This document shows, in pieces, positions 52,996-64,000 of a stretch of DNA of 64,000 bases (the stretch's first letter is position 1; every line of letters starts with the position of its first letter). Under the pieces are notes generated by a model. The model saw only the letters and a program-made list of their open reading frames with translations. It was not told the DNA's origin and did not search any database. Made by a program: the position numbers and the translations under genes. This DNA comes from Oreocharis arfaki. Taxonomy: Eukaryota > Chordata > Aves > Passeriformes > Paramythiidae. The DNA lies in assembly GCA_013398015.1 (NCBI GenBank), contig VZRR01012727.1:2099231-2163230 (forward strand). The letters are read 5' to 3'.

Positions 52996-54577
52996 GCAGT
53001 ATTGCATCTATCTGGGTGATATCAAAGATGGCTGAAAATAAGGAGTAAAAAATAAAATGTAATTAGTCTGCCACTGCAGCTTTTATAAAGGGCTTGAAAT
53101 AGTGCTAGTGCTGAAAAGGTGGCATTTCCAGAAGATGCAGTGGTTTAGTGGTTTTCTTTATAAAGCTTCTTATAAAGCTTCTGAGCGTCAGCTGCAAAAG
53201 GCATTCTCCAATGGAAATATTTTAGTATAAGCCATACTTATTTTCTTTGTCAGACAAATTTATTTGGGTTTTATGGAAATGTATTTGTTTTGTTTGGAAT
53301 GTCACTGTTCAGTTATATTTGGACAATAGGAAATATTTAGACAACACCTTTGAATGAAAAATCTGTTAATTTGAATGTGGTTATTAATAGACACCTCATG
53401 TATTACACACTATAATGGTAGAATTTATTTTTCAGACAAATAGGAAAAGATCGAAAAAATCATTCGCTTTCATGCTAAATCTACTTAATAATAGGGTTTT
53501 TTATTATTATTCTTACAGCCCCTGAAGCAAATCAGGCTTGGATTTTGTCTGATGTGCATTTGTTTGTATTTAAGACATTAACCTGTCTAAGAAGTGAATA
53601 TGATAAAGGATCATATTTCAAAACTATGAACATATTCCAGCTTTGTGAATCAAAGACCTTCTGACAGAGCTTTTACTTGTCAAAATAAAATATGTATTTT
53701 AACATTTCTATCTGCATACTCTGATGTATATCCTCTTCCAACCCATATTTAAAATGTCAGTTGCCTAACCCAAATTGAGAACATCCACATATGAAAAGAC
53801 TTTGTCTACGTGTTTGGAATTATGTCATTTTTACTTCAAAAATGCCCAAGTTAAAAAGAAGACTTTACAGTTTCCCTTTAGTGTTGATATTAAAAATCAC
53901 AAGTATTTCTTAAATGCTTCGTTAATTATTTTATTTTAATTGTAGCAAACTTTACTGCTCTGTCACAAGTTCATGTTTTCTATCAGCATTGTACTGTCCT
54001 GTTTGGGGTTCTGTATTGTACAGAACATTGTACAGATAAATTTAACATGGTGATCACAGGTCACGGAGAGCCACACAGCTATGTCACGATGCATTGGTTT
54101 CCAAAGACTTTATGAAGCAGTATTATGACTGCAAATTTTCTCAATTCCAGCGGATTGTTTTAACCAAAGGACTATTATTATCTTGAATTAGCGTATTTCA
54201 GGCTCTCAGGAGTCTCTTCAACTACAGACCTTGGAGGAGATTTATCCCTTCTGTTCTGGTGTCTCTTTCTTCAGGAGCCCACAGACAGAAACACAGCAAA
54301 CCAAGCAGGGAATCACAGAAGAAATCTTAGAGCATTTTCAGTTAAATACCAATGGTGTGTTAGTATTCATTTCAGCCAGCTTGCACATCTCACTGATTTG
54401 GCAGAAAGACTATATAAGCAAAATTTGCAACAACAGCAGTGTGCAGGATGCTTTTAGGTGAAGAAAAAAGTCCTTGAAATCCTAAAACACCTTGCTGGCA
54501 CTTGAATAGAGATCGCATCATTTCTTCTCTGTATAAAACTCATCTTTTTACCAACCTGAGAGTGTATTTCTTGTTTG
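52996..54577. other. Unique AT-rich non-coding DNA
   Basis: Nothing gene-like. An exact 12-bp tandem duplication (TATAAAGCTTCT at 53159-53170 and 53171-53182) is the only repeat noted. Confidence 0.65.
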
Positions 54578-54805
54578 TCAAAATGACAGCAGCCGGGTCA
54601 GCTCTCTGTACCATGACAAAGCACAAAGGGAGATAGAGTCTTCACTCAGAAAGCTGGCAGCGGGCAGCAGCAGCAGCCAGCAATTTGAGTCTTGCCCTGC
54701 ACAGGGGCACTGGAGTTCAGGGCTGGCTCCGGAGCCTCTCCCGCAGCCGGCGCTGACAGCCGGGCTGCCGCGGAGAGCCTCGGAGGGCGGCGCTGGGGAA
54801 GGCAC
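54578..54805. promoter_or_regulatory. Small CpG-dense island, possible promoter or first exon
   Basis: Within roughly 54725-54800 there are about eleven CpG dinucleotides in some 75 bp, with strings such as GCCGGCGC and GCCGCGG, while flanking kilobases are AT-rich and CpG-poor. GC enrichment begins near 54590. The size is far below a classical CpG island. It could be a promoter or first exon of an unannotated non-coding or alternative transcript, an unmethylated regulatory element, or a GC-rich insertion. A 75-codon minus frame covers it but shows no known motif. Confidence 0.3.
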
Positions 54806-57800
54806 ACTTCCAGTGCTCCAAAGAATATTATTTGTCAGGATAACATGTTTTGTTTGTTTGCCTAAGAATATATTTGATCAAAGATCCCAGGGCTTATCTG
54901 TCTCAATATTATTGTCATTGATTATACAATGTCTGTATTTTCTAGGTCACTTACATATTATGCTTATATATGAGCATGTCAAAGAAATGTATTTGCTAAT
55001 GTATGTTGAATGTGAATGCATCTGAACTATTATTCAAACAATGAATATTTCTTACTCTTTAACATGTTCCACTCAACTCCTTTTGAAAATTAACATCTCT
55101 TTATATATATATTATCCATAATCCTGAATACTATCAGCAGATATAATAGGTTTAAAAAACCGTAACATTTACAGTTGAGCCTTATACTCTGATGCATGTT
55201 TTTCACTAATTAACCCATTTTAGTTGTCTTGTATCCCAAGACACTCTGTATTCATCATTTATATGCTCTATTTAACTCTTTTCAGGCAGAAGACAATATG
55301 AATATATACAAGCAAGCTCCTGCATATGTTACCCTAGTGAATTGCTCATTCTTTGATGAATGTGCTAGCTGGAAAGTGATTATTGTAGCTGAATAGAAAA
55401 TTCTTGTTCTCTCGTTTAAAAAAAAAAAAAAAAAAGGCATTTTTTCCAGGACACAGTGTTCCTAAAAGAGACAGACTGACTCTATATGAAATAAAAAATA
55501 CATATACGAGAATTCCCATTTTTTTATAAAAAGAGGTTTTCAAGATTGTCGTAGGGCTAATATATAATAGCACTGGAATACTGTAACTGTACACTGTAGC
55601 ACTCCTAACCAACAGACCCTGCACAAACATTGATGTTGCCTTTCTATTGTCTCCCCAGAATCTCTGAATGTATTTGCATATTTGGAAACTTGTATTACCA
55701 AAAATATTTGAATCTGAAATGTGTGATTCTTATCCGAACAAACTGACGTGGTAAGTAGATGCTATTTCTTTTGCATAATTCAGTAACTTTAAACAGAATT
55801 TTTTTAATTGGAATTATCTGGATGTTTTAAACAGAGTGTTCCTATAGGAATTTTTCTTTTTACACCTGGAAAGCAAAATGCCACTGACCTTAAGAACTGT
55901 AATGCAACGCTGACTATCTCTGGCAACCAATGTTTGTCCCAACTGTTCCTTCTGTGAATAACATTTTTGATGTTCAAGAGCTTTGAATGCCTTGTTGTGG
56001 TGTCCACGTCCTTAAAACAGATTTGAAAATCTCGGCTTGCCTATGTAATAACACAGTTTCACCTTGGATGAAAACCATTATTAAGTGAGTATAATGTAAT
56101 CTCCAAACCTGTAGCTTTTGTTTTTATTGAGATGGTTATCTGTGGTTGGTTTTTTTGGACATGGGTTTCTTGTGACTAGACAGAGAAACTGAGATCTCTC
56201 AGTACTTAATGCCTAACAGGCAGATAAGTCAGAAAAGGGACAAAGGAAGAATTCATGGTGCTTATGGAAACCACATATTGTATGCTGTAATGGTTTGAAA
56301 AATATATTTGAAAAATCTGAGGTCATGCAAGAGTAAACTCTGTTCAGTACCGTGTCACAAATATGTGTGCCATCCCCTCGGAGTGCAGAACATGTGCTGG
56401 CTGCTTTCTGTTTTGCTCAGTAACATGAGAAGTTACAGTTCCACAGTGTTGTTAGCCTGATGGACATTTCCTGAAGTCAGTAGTTTTAAATTTAGAGAAA
56501 ATACTTATGCAGGATGATTGTTCTGAGTATTGAGAACTTTTAAATGGAGGAGGATTAAACCAAATAAAATAAATATTCAAGTTTGGTTTGTGATTTTCTT
56601 TTTTGTTTAACTATAGACTGGTTTAGACTGAACGGGAAACTACACTCACTCTCACCCTTTTCTTCTTCTGTATGTGGTGAAAATATTATTGTTATATGGT
56701 TTATTGCACTGAAAATGTGAGTTATAATTAGATTCTTGTTTCCATCAGAGCCTATCCTAAAGCTCCTGTTAGAAACAACTGGACAGATTTACTTCACTAA
56801 AAGGGCAGCACAAGAAATCTAGTAAAATATGACTTAATGCCTATAAGCAGGTGAGTGAGTATCTTAAACCACCCTTACTAAAAGAACAGAAATTAAAATA
56901 ATTCCCAAATCAAGAACAGACAGAAAACTTCAAAAGACAAATTTAAGACTGGCTAGAAAAGGGAGTGAGAAAAATTTCTGTTTGGAGCAAGTAATTATCT
57001 TTTAGGATTTTACCCCACATTGTATGAATGCACTGGTACCCAATTTAGCTCGGAGCACAAGTCTTTGAGTACTAAACTCTTTCTGTTTCTGTACATGAAT
57101 TACATATTCTGAGGCAGCATCATGCAGTAACAGTCTTTTAATACATTGTTTTACAACTTTTCATTAATTTTTCATGTTTAGTAATCATCAATGACTTAAT
57201 ATCTATGTCTGCTTATTTTAAGGTAAACTTCTCTCTCTAACATAGCCAGTAATATCAGATTAATCTGCAGGTTGAACTTTGTTGTACAAACTCTGTAACG
57301 ATGGTAGTTCTTTGGGAGAATTCAGCTTCAAATTAGAAATAGGTCATTTATTCAAGAAGTCACAGAAGTAGGAGAAATTCTTTCCTCCTTTGGCATTTCT
57401 CCCTTTTTCCTTTCATGCATTTCATAATACCAATGTGCCTTTTTTTCCAGCACTCAGTTTTTACCAGTATGTTAGAATGGTTTCATCTTGCTGAGATTTG
57501 TTACATGCTCATGTTTTATTGTAATTGACAGTTCAGGGTAGCGCTGTCCCTTGAGTTTTGTATTTTATTTTCTATTGAAATGTTTACTACTGTGTTCTGG
57601 TAATCTCTGCCAGTGAAAACAGAACAAAAAAAAAAAAAAAGGAGGGTTGATGTCCTCATCTTAGAAACACTGCAAGGAGACCGAAGATCAGAAGGAGGGA
57701 CACTGGAGGAAGAGTTATTCAGAAGTGATTTGCGAGCAAATGTAAGAGCTGCCTGCCTTCCTGGTTAATATTAGCCATTAAATGTGTGAAAGTCAAGTCT

Positions 57801-60800
57801 TCCATTTGCCTGGGGGAGCTCAAAGGGATTCATAAAGGGTACCATAATTCCTAAAGGAGATCCATCATACAGATCAATAGCTTGGGTGAATTTTGACTGT
57901 TTAAAGTTCAGCACAGAATTTCAGGCTGGATGACCCCAAATAGGGATTTACCAGCTTAGCATTTATCAGTATTCAAGTTTAAAACTTCGGCCTTTGTGCA
58001 AAGTTAATTATACATTGCACTGTGTTACACAACTTGCATATTTTTTGTTGCATTTTAACTGATCCAAAAGGAGAAATATATTGGACGTGGACAGATCAAA
58101 TTATTTTGCCTGGGGAAGCATCCTCAGTTTGATTTTTGAGAGTTGCAATTAGCTAGGTGTGGTGAATACAACGGCGGTGGGAGACAGATGAAAAGGACTG
58201 GCTGTTCCCCAGTGTTCCATAAGATTTCCTTCCTTGGCCTCACTGTGTACAAGATCTGAGCCTTATGCAAGGTCTTTGACACTTCTGTGTGCACTGAAAG
58301 CCCCTGGAGAAGGCTGCAGGTATCCCTCTGCTTTTTATTTTTTTTAGTCAGAATATTTAGAGCTTAACAACTGAATTCCAAAGAAGCAGTAACTGCTGAG
58401 AGCATCCTTATTTCACACAGAGCATTCAGCATCTTTAAGAACTGATGCTTTCCTAGATGGATTTGGCATTGTCAGCTTGCTTTCACTGTTATTTTCTGAC
58501 TGTTTCATCTACATTTTTCCTCTAGTTGTCATTGGTGTCAAAAGAGAAATAAGACAACTGATTCAAAGGTCAGAGACATCATTTCAGATTTGATGAGTCA
58601 GTGACAATAGAGCTCAGAGAAGTAGCCCTTGGCAAGTTTAAAAGCAGTGACAGTTTTGACGGTGAAATGGTTACAGGCAGCTGTGAAAGCGGCTTCTTTC
58701 CACACAGAAAGATAAATAATGAACTAATGCTTCTATTGGTGATACATGCAAAAGATTTCTTTAGGGACAAGTTTGGTCCTTAGTTTTCACAACCTGAAAA
58801 CTGATGAAGGCTTGAATATTCCAGCTGCTCCTATGGTGCTCACCAGCAGCTGGTGGGAAGCAGATCCCCTGGGACAGTCTCACCCCTTTTATGATACACA
58901 AGGATAGAGCCTATCCCAACCATATCCCTTCTTTTGCCCAGATACATTTTTAGTTCAAGAGCTCCTGTGCAACTGGGAGACAAGCTGCCACTTGCTTGGC
59001 ATCAATAATGTAATTTTTTTTTCCCAGAAGTGAGGAAGAAACCAGAGTAATAGTGAAATGTAAACCTATGTTAAATACAGGACATTTAAATGTTGAGACC
59101 ACTTTTATATGCACTTCTTCTTCAACTTCAGGTACATTTTAAAATGAAAGTAATGAGCTGGATTAAGTCACGCAATTTTTCTTATGTTATGGGTCCTCAG
59201 CTGGCAAAAATCTGTGCACTGCTCCACATCCTGGAAAAAAAATAGAGGAAGAATCAACATAAAAACAAATTTCTCTACAGGGGAAACCACTGACTGTGTG
59301 ACCTCTGCGTTTTGGTGTGCAATAGAATTTCACCAAGAATGTCCACATCAAGTTTCTTTCCTGTTGACTCAAATGTAGGGTCTAAACCAGAGAGGGAATC
59401 TTTGATAATATTAATACAACTTTCCTGCTTTATGCTTTGATTCTTGCCTAGAGTAGGAAGCTGGTCACAGAAAAAGTAGGTCACTGAAATAATTACTGTA
59501 CTGAAAATAATATAGCCTGACAGTTCCAGGGTTGAGCTACTGTATGTCCATTGGGCTGCAGCAGGTTTGGAGCATGTGTATTAACATGAAGATATAAGTC
59601 TCTAGTATTTAACATTAACGGGGTACTTGTGTCTAATCTTCTCCAAGAGGTGCTTTCTTGTCAGCTAGATGACATCTATTTTCATTTTCAAAGCTACCTG
59701 CCAACTATGTTAAAAAAACAAGTGAGATCATCTATAATTGATCTTGCAAGTACTACGTTATTATTTTACCAGACTGTGTATATATATATTTCCTTTCTGG
59801 TATTTGCTCCTGTTGTCCAGATTTGTCCAGTTATTTAGCACTTAGGTCCTCTTATTCTTGCACAAACTTTTAAAATGGATTATTTTTGTACTAACATTGC
59901 AATTCACGTGTATCTGAGATGTTTACATTGACTGGAGAAAAAAATAAAAGGTGATGGAAGTCTGAAAATGGCATCCAAAGGACAGCTGAAGGTCAGGCTG
60001 GACAGTCTTTATGTTGCATTAATTTTCAACCATTGCCGGAGCTTACATTCAGGGTGTATCATAGGAGAGATATTTGACTGTGGGGGATGTGTTTTCCCGC
60101 CTTTGTGATCATTTTGTGATACACAATTTGTGTGTCAAATATGTGCCATAAGAAAAAAAAAATGTAGCTCAAAGGAATGTTGCCAGTAAACATACTCCTT
60201 TCTAAAGCCTTCCAGTAAAGATACATAAATCAACAGGAGAAAAGGGGTCTACAGAAGATGGGAATGAGCTCCAAACCATAGGTTTTACTGAGGACAATAT
60301 TAGGAAAATAAAATGTGATTGTAGTCTTAGAGACAATAATACTGCTTTTTATGTTTCACAACTCTATTTTTAGACAGCCAAAAGCTGTAGTGTGTTAAAA
60401 AGCTTTTCCTCATGAATTATACATTTGTTCTCTTTCTTCTTTGGCTACAGTGACTTTGTCATACGAGTCCTGAAGATACTGAAGATGTATGTATGGTATG
60501 CTGAGATTTTCTGTTGGCAGTATGCACAGTTGTCTGTTCGTGCTTTTTGACTTGTTTTGTGTATTTATATGTTAACTAGATTATACACTTCCTTTGTGAC
60601 AGTGATTTTTGGGTTGGTTTGTTTTTTTAAATATGGATTTTCAGATAGAATTAGTGCATTCCTTCTGCCTAGACTGGTTTTTGTTTTAAGAGTTTAGGAA
60701 GGTAGGAATCACGTTTAAAAAATATTCTCTTTAATCTTTAAGGACTGGTAGGACAAAAGTGTTCTTCAGTTATCCTCCTGGCTGCCTGTGAACCTTACAG

Positions 60801-61779
60801 AGAGATAAGAGAGACAATTCAGTTTGTTGTCAGCATTGGGCTAAACCTGTTGATCAGATCATGTTGTAAAGTATTTTAGGCAACAGTCCTAACTCCCAAT
60901 TTCATGAAAAAGAACACAGCCTGCTTCTGCCTGCTGGAAAGAATTTATTTCCCACTTGGCGTTTTATTCCTGAGATTGTGTTACCAAAGCTGTACATCCT
61001 TGTCATGGTACAAAGATGTGCACTGCAACCTCAGCTGATCACCAGAGGCAGTACTTTTCCTGCCAGTCACAGCCCCCTTCCCCACACTGTCCTGCATGCT
61101 AAGGAGATGTTTGGTGTATTAAAAAAACAGAGAGACAGGCAAGTAACCTCCAAAGCTGCTGGTCTATTTCTCATTATGGTGTATTTAACTGGTGGCATAA
61201 TTTGCTTTGAAAGGATGGCTTTGCAGTAACATAATCTAGGCTGTGGGCTTCAGTTTGTGTTTTACCAGAGATGATTTGTGTCACATCTGTCAGTAATTTA
61301 GTTTCCTTGTCTTCTCTATCTGCCCTATTTCACTAAAATATTCTGGAGGTAAATAGATCATCTTCTGTGAAGCATTCAGAGCCCTCCTCAGGGAATTCAG
61401 ATAAGAATCTATCAGAGATCAATGAATTACATAAAATGACATTTTCTACCATTGAGAGAACAAATGAACATACTTGCTTCTCATTTTCCATAAGAACATT
61501 TACTTTAGTCTTGAAGGAAAGGCACTATCTCACCCAAAGTTCTTCTCCTGACCTCAACTTCCTTTTTTCCTTAGCTATTTCCATCATTTTAGATGCCAAA
61601 GATTCCTTTTCACAGTCACTTGTCATCTGTAACCCTGAGTATTTTGCCTCTGCCTTTCTCAGCCCTGGAAAAGCTACAGATCAGAAATAAAGTCATTTCT
61701 CTTGCTTTCCAAATTCAGTTCATTCTTACTATGTCTACTTTACCAGGTCAAAAAAAGTGAAGCTCCTCTTAGATGGAGA
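54806..61779. other. Unique AT-rich non-coding DNA
   Basis: No supported gene or transposon. Contains A18 at 55418-55435 and A15 at 57626-57640, neither with an AATAAA at the right distance, and a TA run near 59778-59790. A 107-codon frame at 61367-61690 is unrecognised and probably chance. Confidence 0.65.
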
Positions 61780-61877
61780 TTGTCTGGTTTGGTTGTTTGG
61801 GTTTGGGTTTTGGTTGATTTTTTTTTAAATTTGTTTGTGGATTTTGTTGGTTTGTTTTATTGGTTTTTTTGGTGGTA
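61780..61877 (+). repeat. G/T-rich low-complexity tract
   Basis: About 100 bp composed almost only of G and T on the + strand, including TTTGGGTTTGGG and repeated GTTTG/GGTTTT units. It resembles a degenerate telomere-like or GT-rich simple repeat but has no regular period. The reading frame through it yields only V/W/F/L-rich peptide and is an artefact of composition. Confidence 0.65.
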
Positions 61878-63853
61878 TGACGAAAGTTTAAATCGTGAGC
61901 TTGTGTGGAATGAGTAATATTCAACAAAATGAATACAAGTTAACAGTGTTGTGGATGGAGGAATTTTACCCATGTTACAGTAGTTCTGGTTTCTTCTGTC
62001 AAAATATCTGTCTCTGATTTATTGCAATTTTAAACACTCAGGAGCTGTAAATTACTATTATTTGGACACATTTTTCTTAGCTTCCTTCTTTAATTCAATG
62101 GCTATTTAAAGTAACTAGTCTTTTTTTTTTTTTCTGAACCATACTTTTGTTTGGACTCATATTTGCCATATTGCTAAAATCTGGAGTAGAATTTCTTTGG
62201 ATCTTGCATGAGCTTGAGAAGAAAAATGAGCTGAAGTGGAGGGCGGCTGTTTCCCTGCTGCTTGGATGTGAACAGCAGGGCTGGGTGGGGCACTAGAGGT
62301 TCCCCCCCTCCAGGCTGGGGAACTCGTGTGTGTGGGTCACAGGAACAGGAGAGGCTGCATTCCTCTTCCTGGCTCCAAGCACCAGGGGTGCGCCCCAGCC
62401 CGAGCCTGAGATGCAGAACCAGGTGTAAAATTGCCAATACAGCTTTCACCTGCATGTGAACCGGTACAGGCTGTGCCCCAGAGTCTGTGGGAAGGGGAGA
62501 AGGACTTTCCACCTTCCACCGGCCTCAGGGATCTCTAGGGACCACTAAAATTACTGCTACTCTTAGCAGAAAGAAACTTTATGCATTTTTTATACAACAG
62601 GAGAAGAAATGTAAAAGGACAAATGACTCAAGGAGATGGGTAGAAGTTCCTGCAGATTCATACTGTACTGAACAATTTAAAATTATATATAACATTAGGA
62701 AACCATGACCTTCATCTGTCTTTATTTTTTTGTAATAAACTGAGGATAATTTTAATATGTGTTCAGCTACTCACAGCAATTTTAAAATGACAGAAGTTCT
62801 GTAATTAAAAAAGTGATAACAGGGCGAACTATAATGATATTTTAGAACATACTTGTGGCAACCCCCTGGTAGGCTATAGCTTGTCTAAATATAGGAACTA
62901 ACATAAGAAGTTCCCATGCTCTGTGTCAATGACATAATTACACTTCAGATTTCATAAAAATAAATCACAATTGTACCTCTTTCAAGTCATCAGAATGTAT
63001 GGCTTGTGTTTATAGCACATAGTTCAAATTCTGACTTCTTGTTTTGACTTCTAAAATAATGTTATCTTTTTTCTTTTTTTTTTCAGATATTTTTATGCAT
63101 TAGAATTTCCCCTAAACTGAAATTTTGAGTGATGATCGTTTTGAACATGTACTAGAGCTCAATTTTTACTTGATACACCATGGGTCTCCTTTCTCATGGC
63201 CTAAAATAAGGGGGAAAGGAAAAAATATATGAAAATAAGCTGAATATGTCTTTATCTTACATTGGGAAACTGACCTGCCAGGCTTCCTAACCTGTGACAG
63301 GGTTGTTATAATGTAAAACTAAAGTATTTTCTTTCTCGTGTGCTTCATTTTGAAATATTTAAAGCATTCAACTCAAAAAGCTGACTAAAAAAGTTCAGTC
63401 CCTGTATTGTATTTTAGCAGTAATTTGGTTGGTTAAAAATGAAAGGTAGGTGATATCTGGCCAGTGCTAAGATCATTAAATAAATTAACTAGAGAGTATT
63501 TCCATAAAGTGGGGGAGACAGGGCTTTGAAGACCAAGAAATAATGAATGCTACAGTATACTTCTGGCATTTCTTTATCTCAGTGTCTAAGATTTTGTTTT
63601 CTTACCAAACGCTTGACACCATGAATAACTTTGTACATTTTTATAGGATATATTTAAGCCAAAATAGAAGATGCTGGATCTCCTTTCTGCCACAAATTTG
63701 CAGAAGAAGAGGGTCTCATGGCTGTCACAGTAGTGTTCAAGCAGCAGTACCAGAAAACTCTCGCCCAAACCCAAAGTGTGCTCCAGGCCCATCCCTGAAT
63801 TTGTCAGGTGTTTGCTCCATTAGGGCTGCAGATCAAGGGTCAGCAGGACAGCG
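61878..63853. other. Non-coding DNA with a GC-rich block
   Basis: Mostly AT-rich, with a GC-rich block at about 62225-62540 containing runs such as GTTCCCCCCCTCC and TGCGCCCCAGCCCGAG. A T13 tract sits at 62121-62133 and a pyrimidine tract ending in CAG at 63063-63086. The GC-rich block is not recognised as a transposon, and its short frames on both strands match no known protein. Confidence 0.55.
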
Positions 63854-64000
63854 GGGAGGAACCAGGCCCTGGAAAAGGGACAGGGAGGGAAGGGCAGGTG
63901 GGGCGAGAGGAGGGAGGAACCCGTCCCTGGGAAGGGGAAAGGGAGGGAAGGGCAGGTGGGGCGAGAGGAGGGAGGAACCCGTCCCTGGGAAGGGCAGGTG
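63854..64000. repeat. 58-bp G-rich minisatellite, runs off the window edge
   Basis: GGGAGGAACC begins at 63854, 63912 and 63970, giving an exact 58-bp period with about 2.5 units visible. Units 1 and 2 differ at a few positions (for example CCAGGCCCTGG versus CCCGTCCCTGG). Unit 3 lacks 16 bp after GGGAAGG, so it passes directly to GCAGGTG. Each of the first two units holds a G-quadruplex motif: GGGACAGGGAGGGAAGGG at 63877-63894 and its counterpart at 63935-63952. The array continues past the window, so its size is unknown. Confidence 0.9.

Noticed and set aside
55418..55435. A18 run as a possible retrocopy tail
   Set aside because: No AATAAA within 10-30 bp upstream and no gene-like sequence before it. 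The same holds for 57626-57640, the T18 at 30585-30602 and the T13 at 62121-62133.
61367..61690. 107-codon + frame
   Set aside because: No domain or family resemblance. The AT-rich composition makes it compatible with chance.
1..64000. CRISPR arrays, tRNA or rRNA genes, prokaryotic operons
   Set aside because: No regularly spaced repeats, no cloverleaf with A/B box sequences, no ribosomal motifs and no dense coding were seen on either strand.

Overview
The window looks like vertebrate nuclear DNA, most likely from a bird. It is AT-rich (my estimate is about 38-40% GC), has no compact gene array, and its recognisable repeats are almost all CR1 non-LTR retrotransposon pieces. Several end in the ATTCTRTG octamer tail typical of avian CR1. 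The low repeat density and the single ERV-type LTR also fit a bird. No bacterial, plasmid or phage features, CRISPR array, tRNA or rRNA were seen.

I found no protein-coding gene I can support. The open reading frames are short, lack recognisable domains, and are either chance stretches or lie in repeats (including the two longest, which are antisense to a CR1 copy and to an LTR). The window is therefore best read as intergenic DNA or the inside of one or more very long introns. A few sites look splice-like, the best being an AG|GT 'recursive' site at 893/894.

Layout. 1-5.8 kb: unique AT-rich DNA with splice-like pyrimidine tracts and one GC-richer patch (3.75-3.91 kb) carrying an RNP2-like peptide. 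5.83-6.0 kb: a very old CR1/L3-like fragment. 6-19.3 kb: unique DNA, a homeobox/octamer-rich stretch near 13 kb, a poly(T) tract with an antisense AATAAA at 17.8 kb, and a 112-codon stop-free stretch at 18.0-18.35 kb. 19.33-19.41 kb: a CR1 3' tail. 20-34 kb: unique DNA with a G-quadruplex candidate (20.33 kb), a near-perfect hairpin (24.90 kb) and two further enhancer-like motif clusters (26.6 and 33.5 kb). 34.5-34.8 kb: two CR1 3' tails close together. 40.53-40.59 kb: a nested inverted repeat that could form a three-way junction beside a CACGTG E-box. 48.24-48.90 kb: the largest CR1 copy, a dead 3' end of ORF2. 52.27-53.0 kb: a minus-strand CR1 split by a 495-bp solo LTR with an exact 6-bp target duplication. 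54.72-54.80 kb: a very dense CpG cluster. 61.8 kb: a G/T-rich tract. 62.2-62.5 kb: a GC-rich block. 63.85 kb to the window end: a 58-bp G-rich minisatellite that runs off the edge.

The clearest structural result is the nested insertion at 52.3-53.0 kb, because the order of events can be read directly. The most open questions are the junction-forming inverted repeat at 40.5 kb, the CpG cluster at 54.7 kb and the minisatellite at the right edge.
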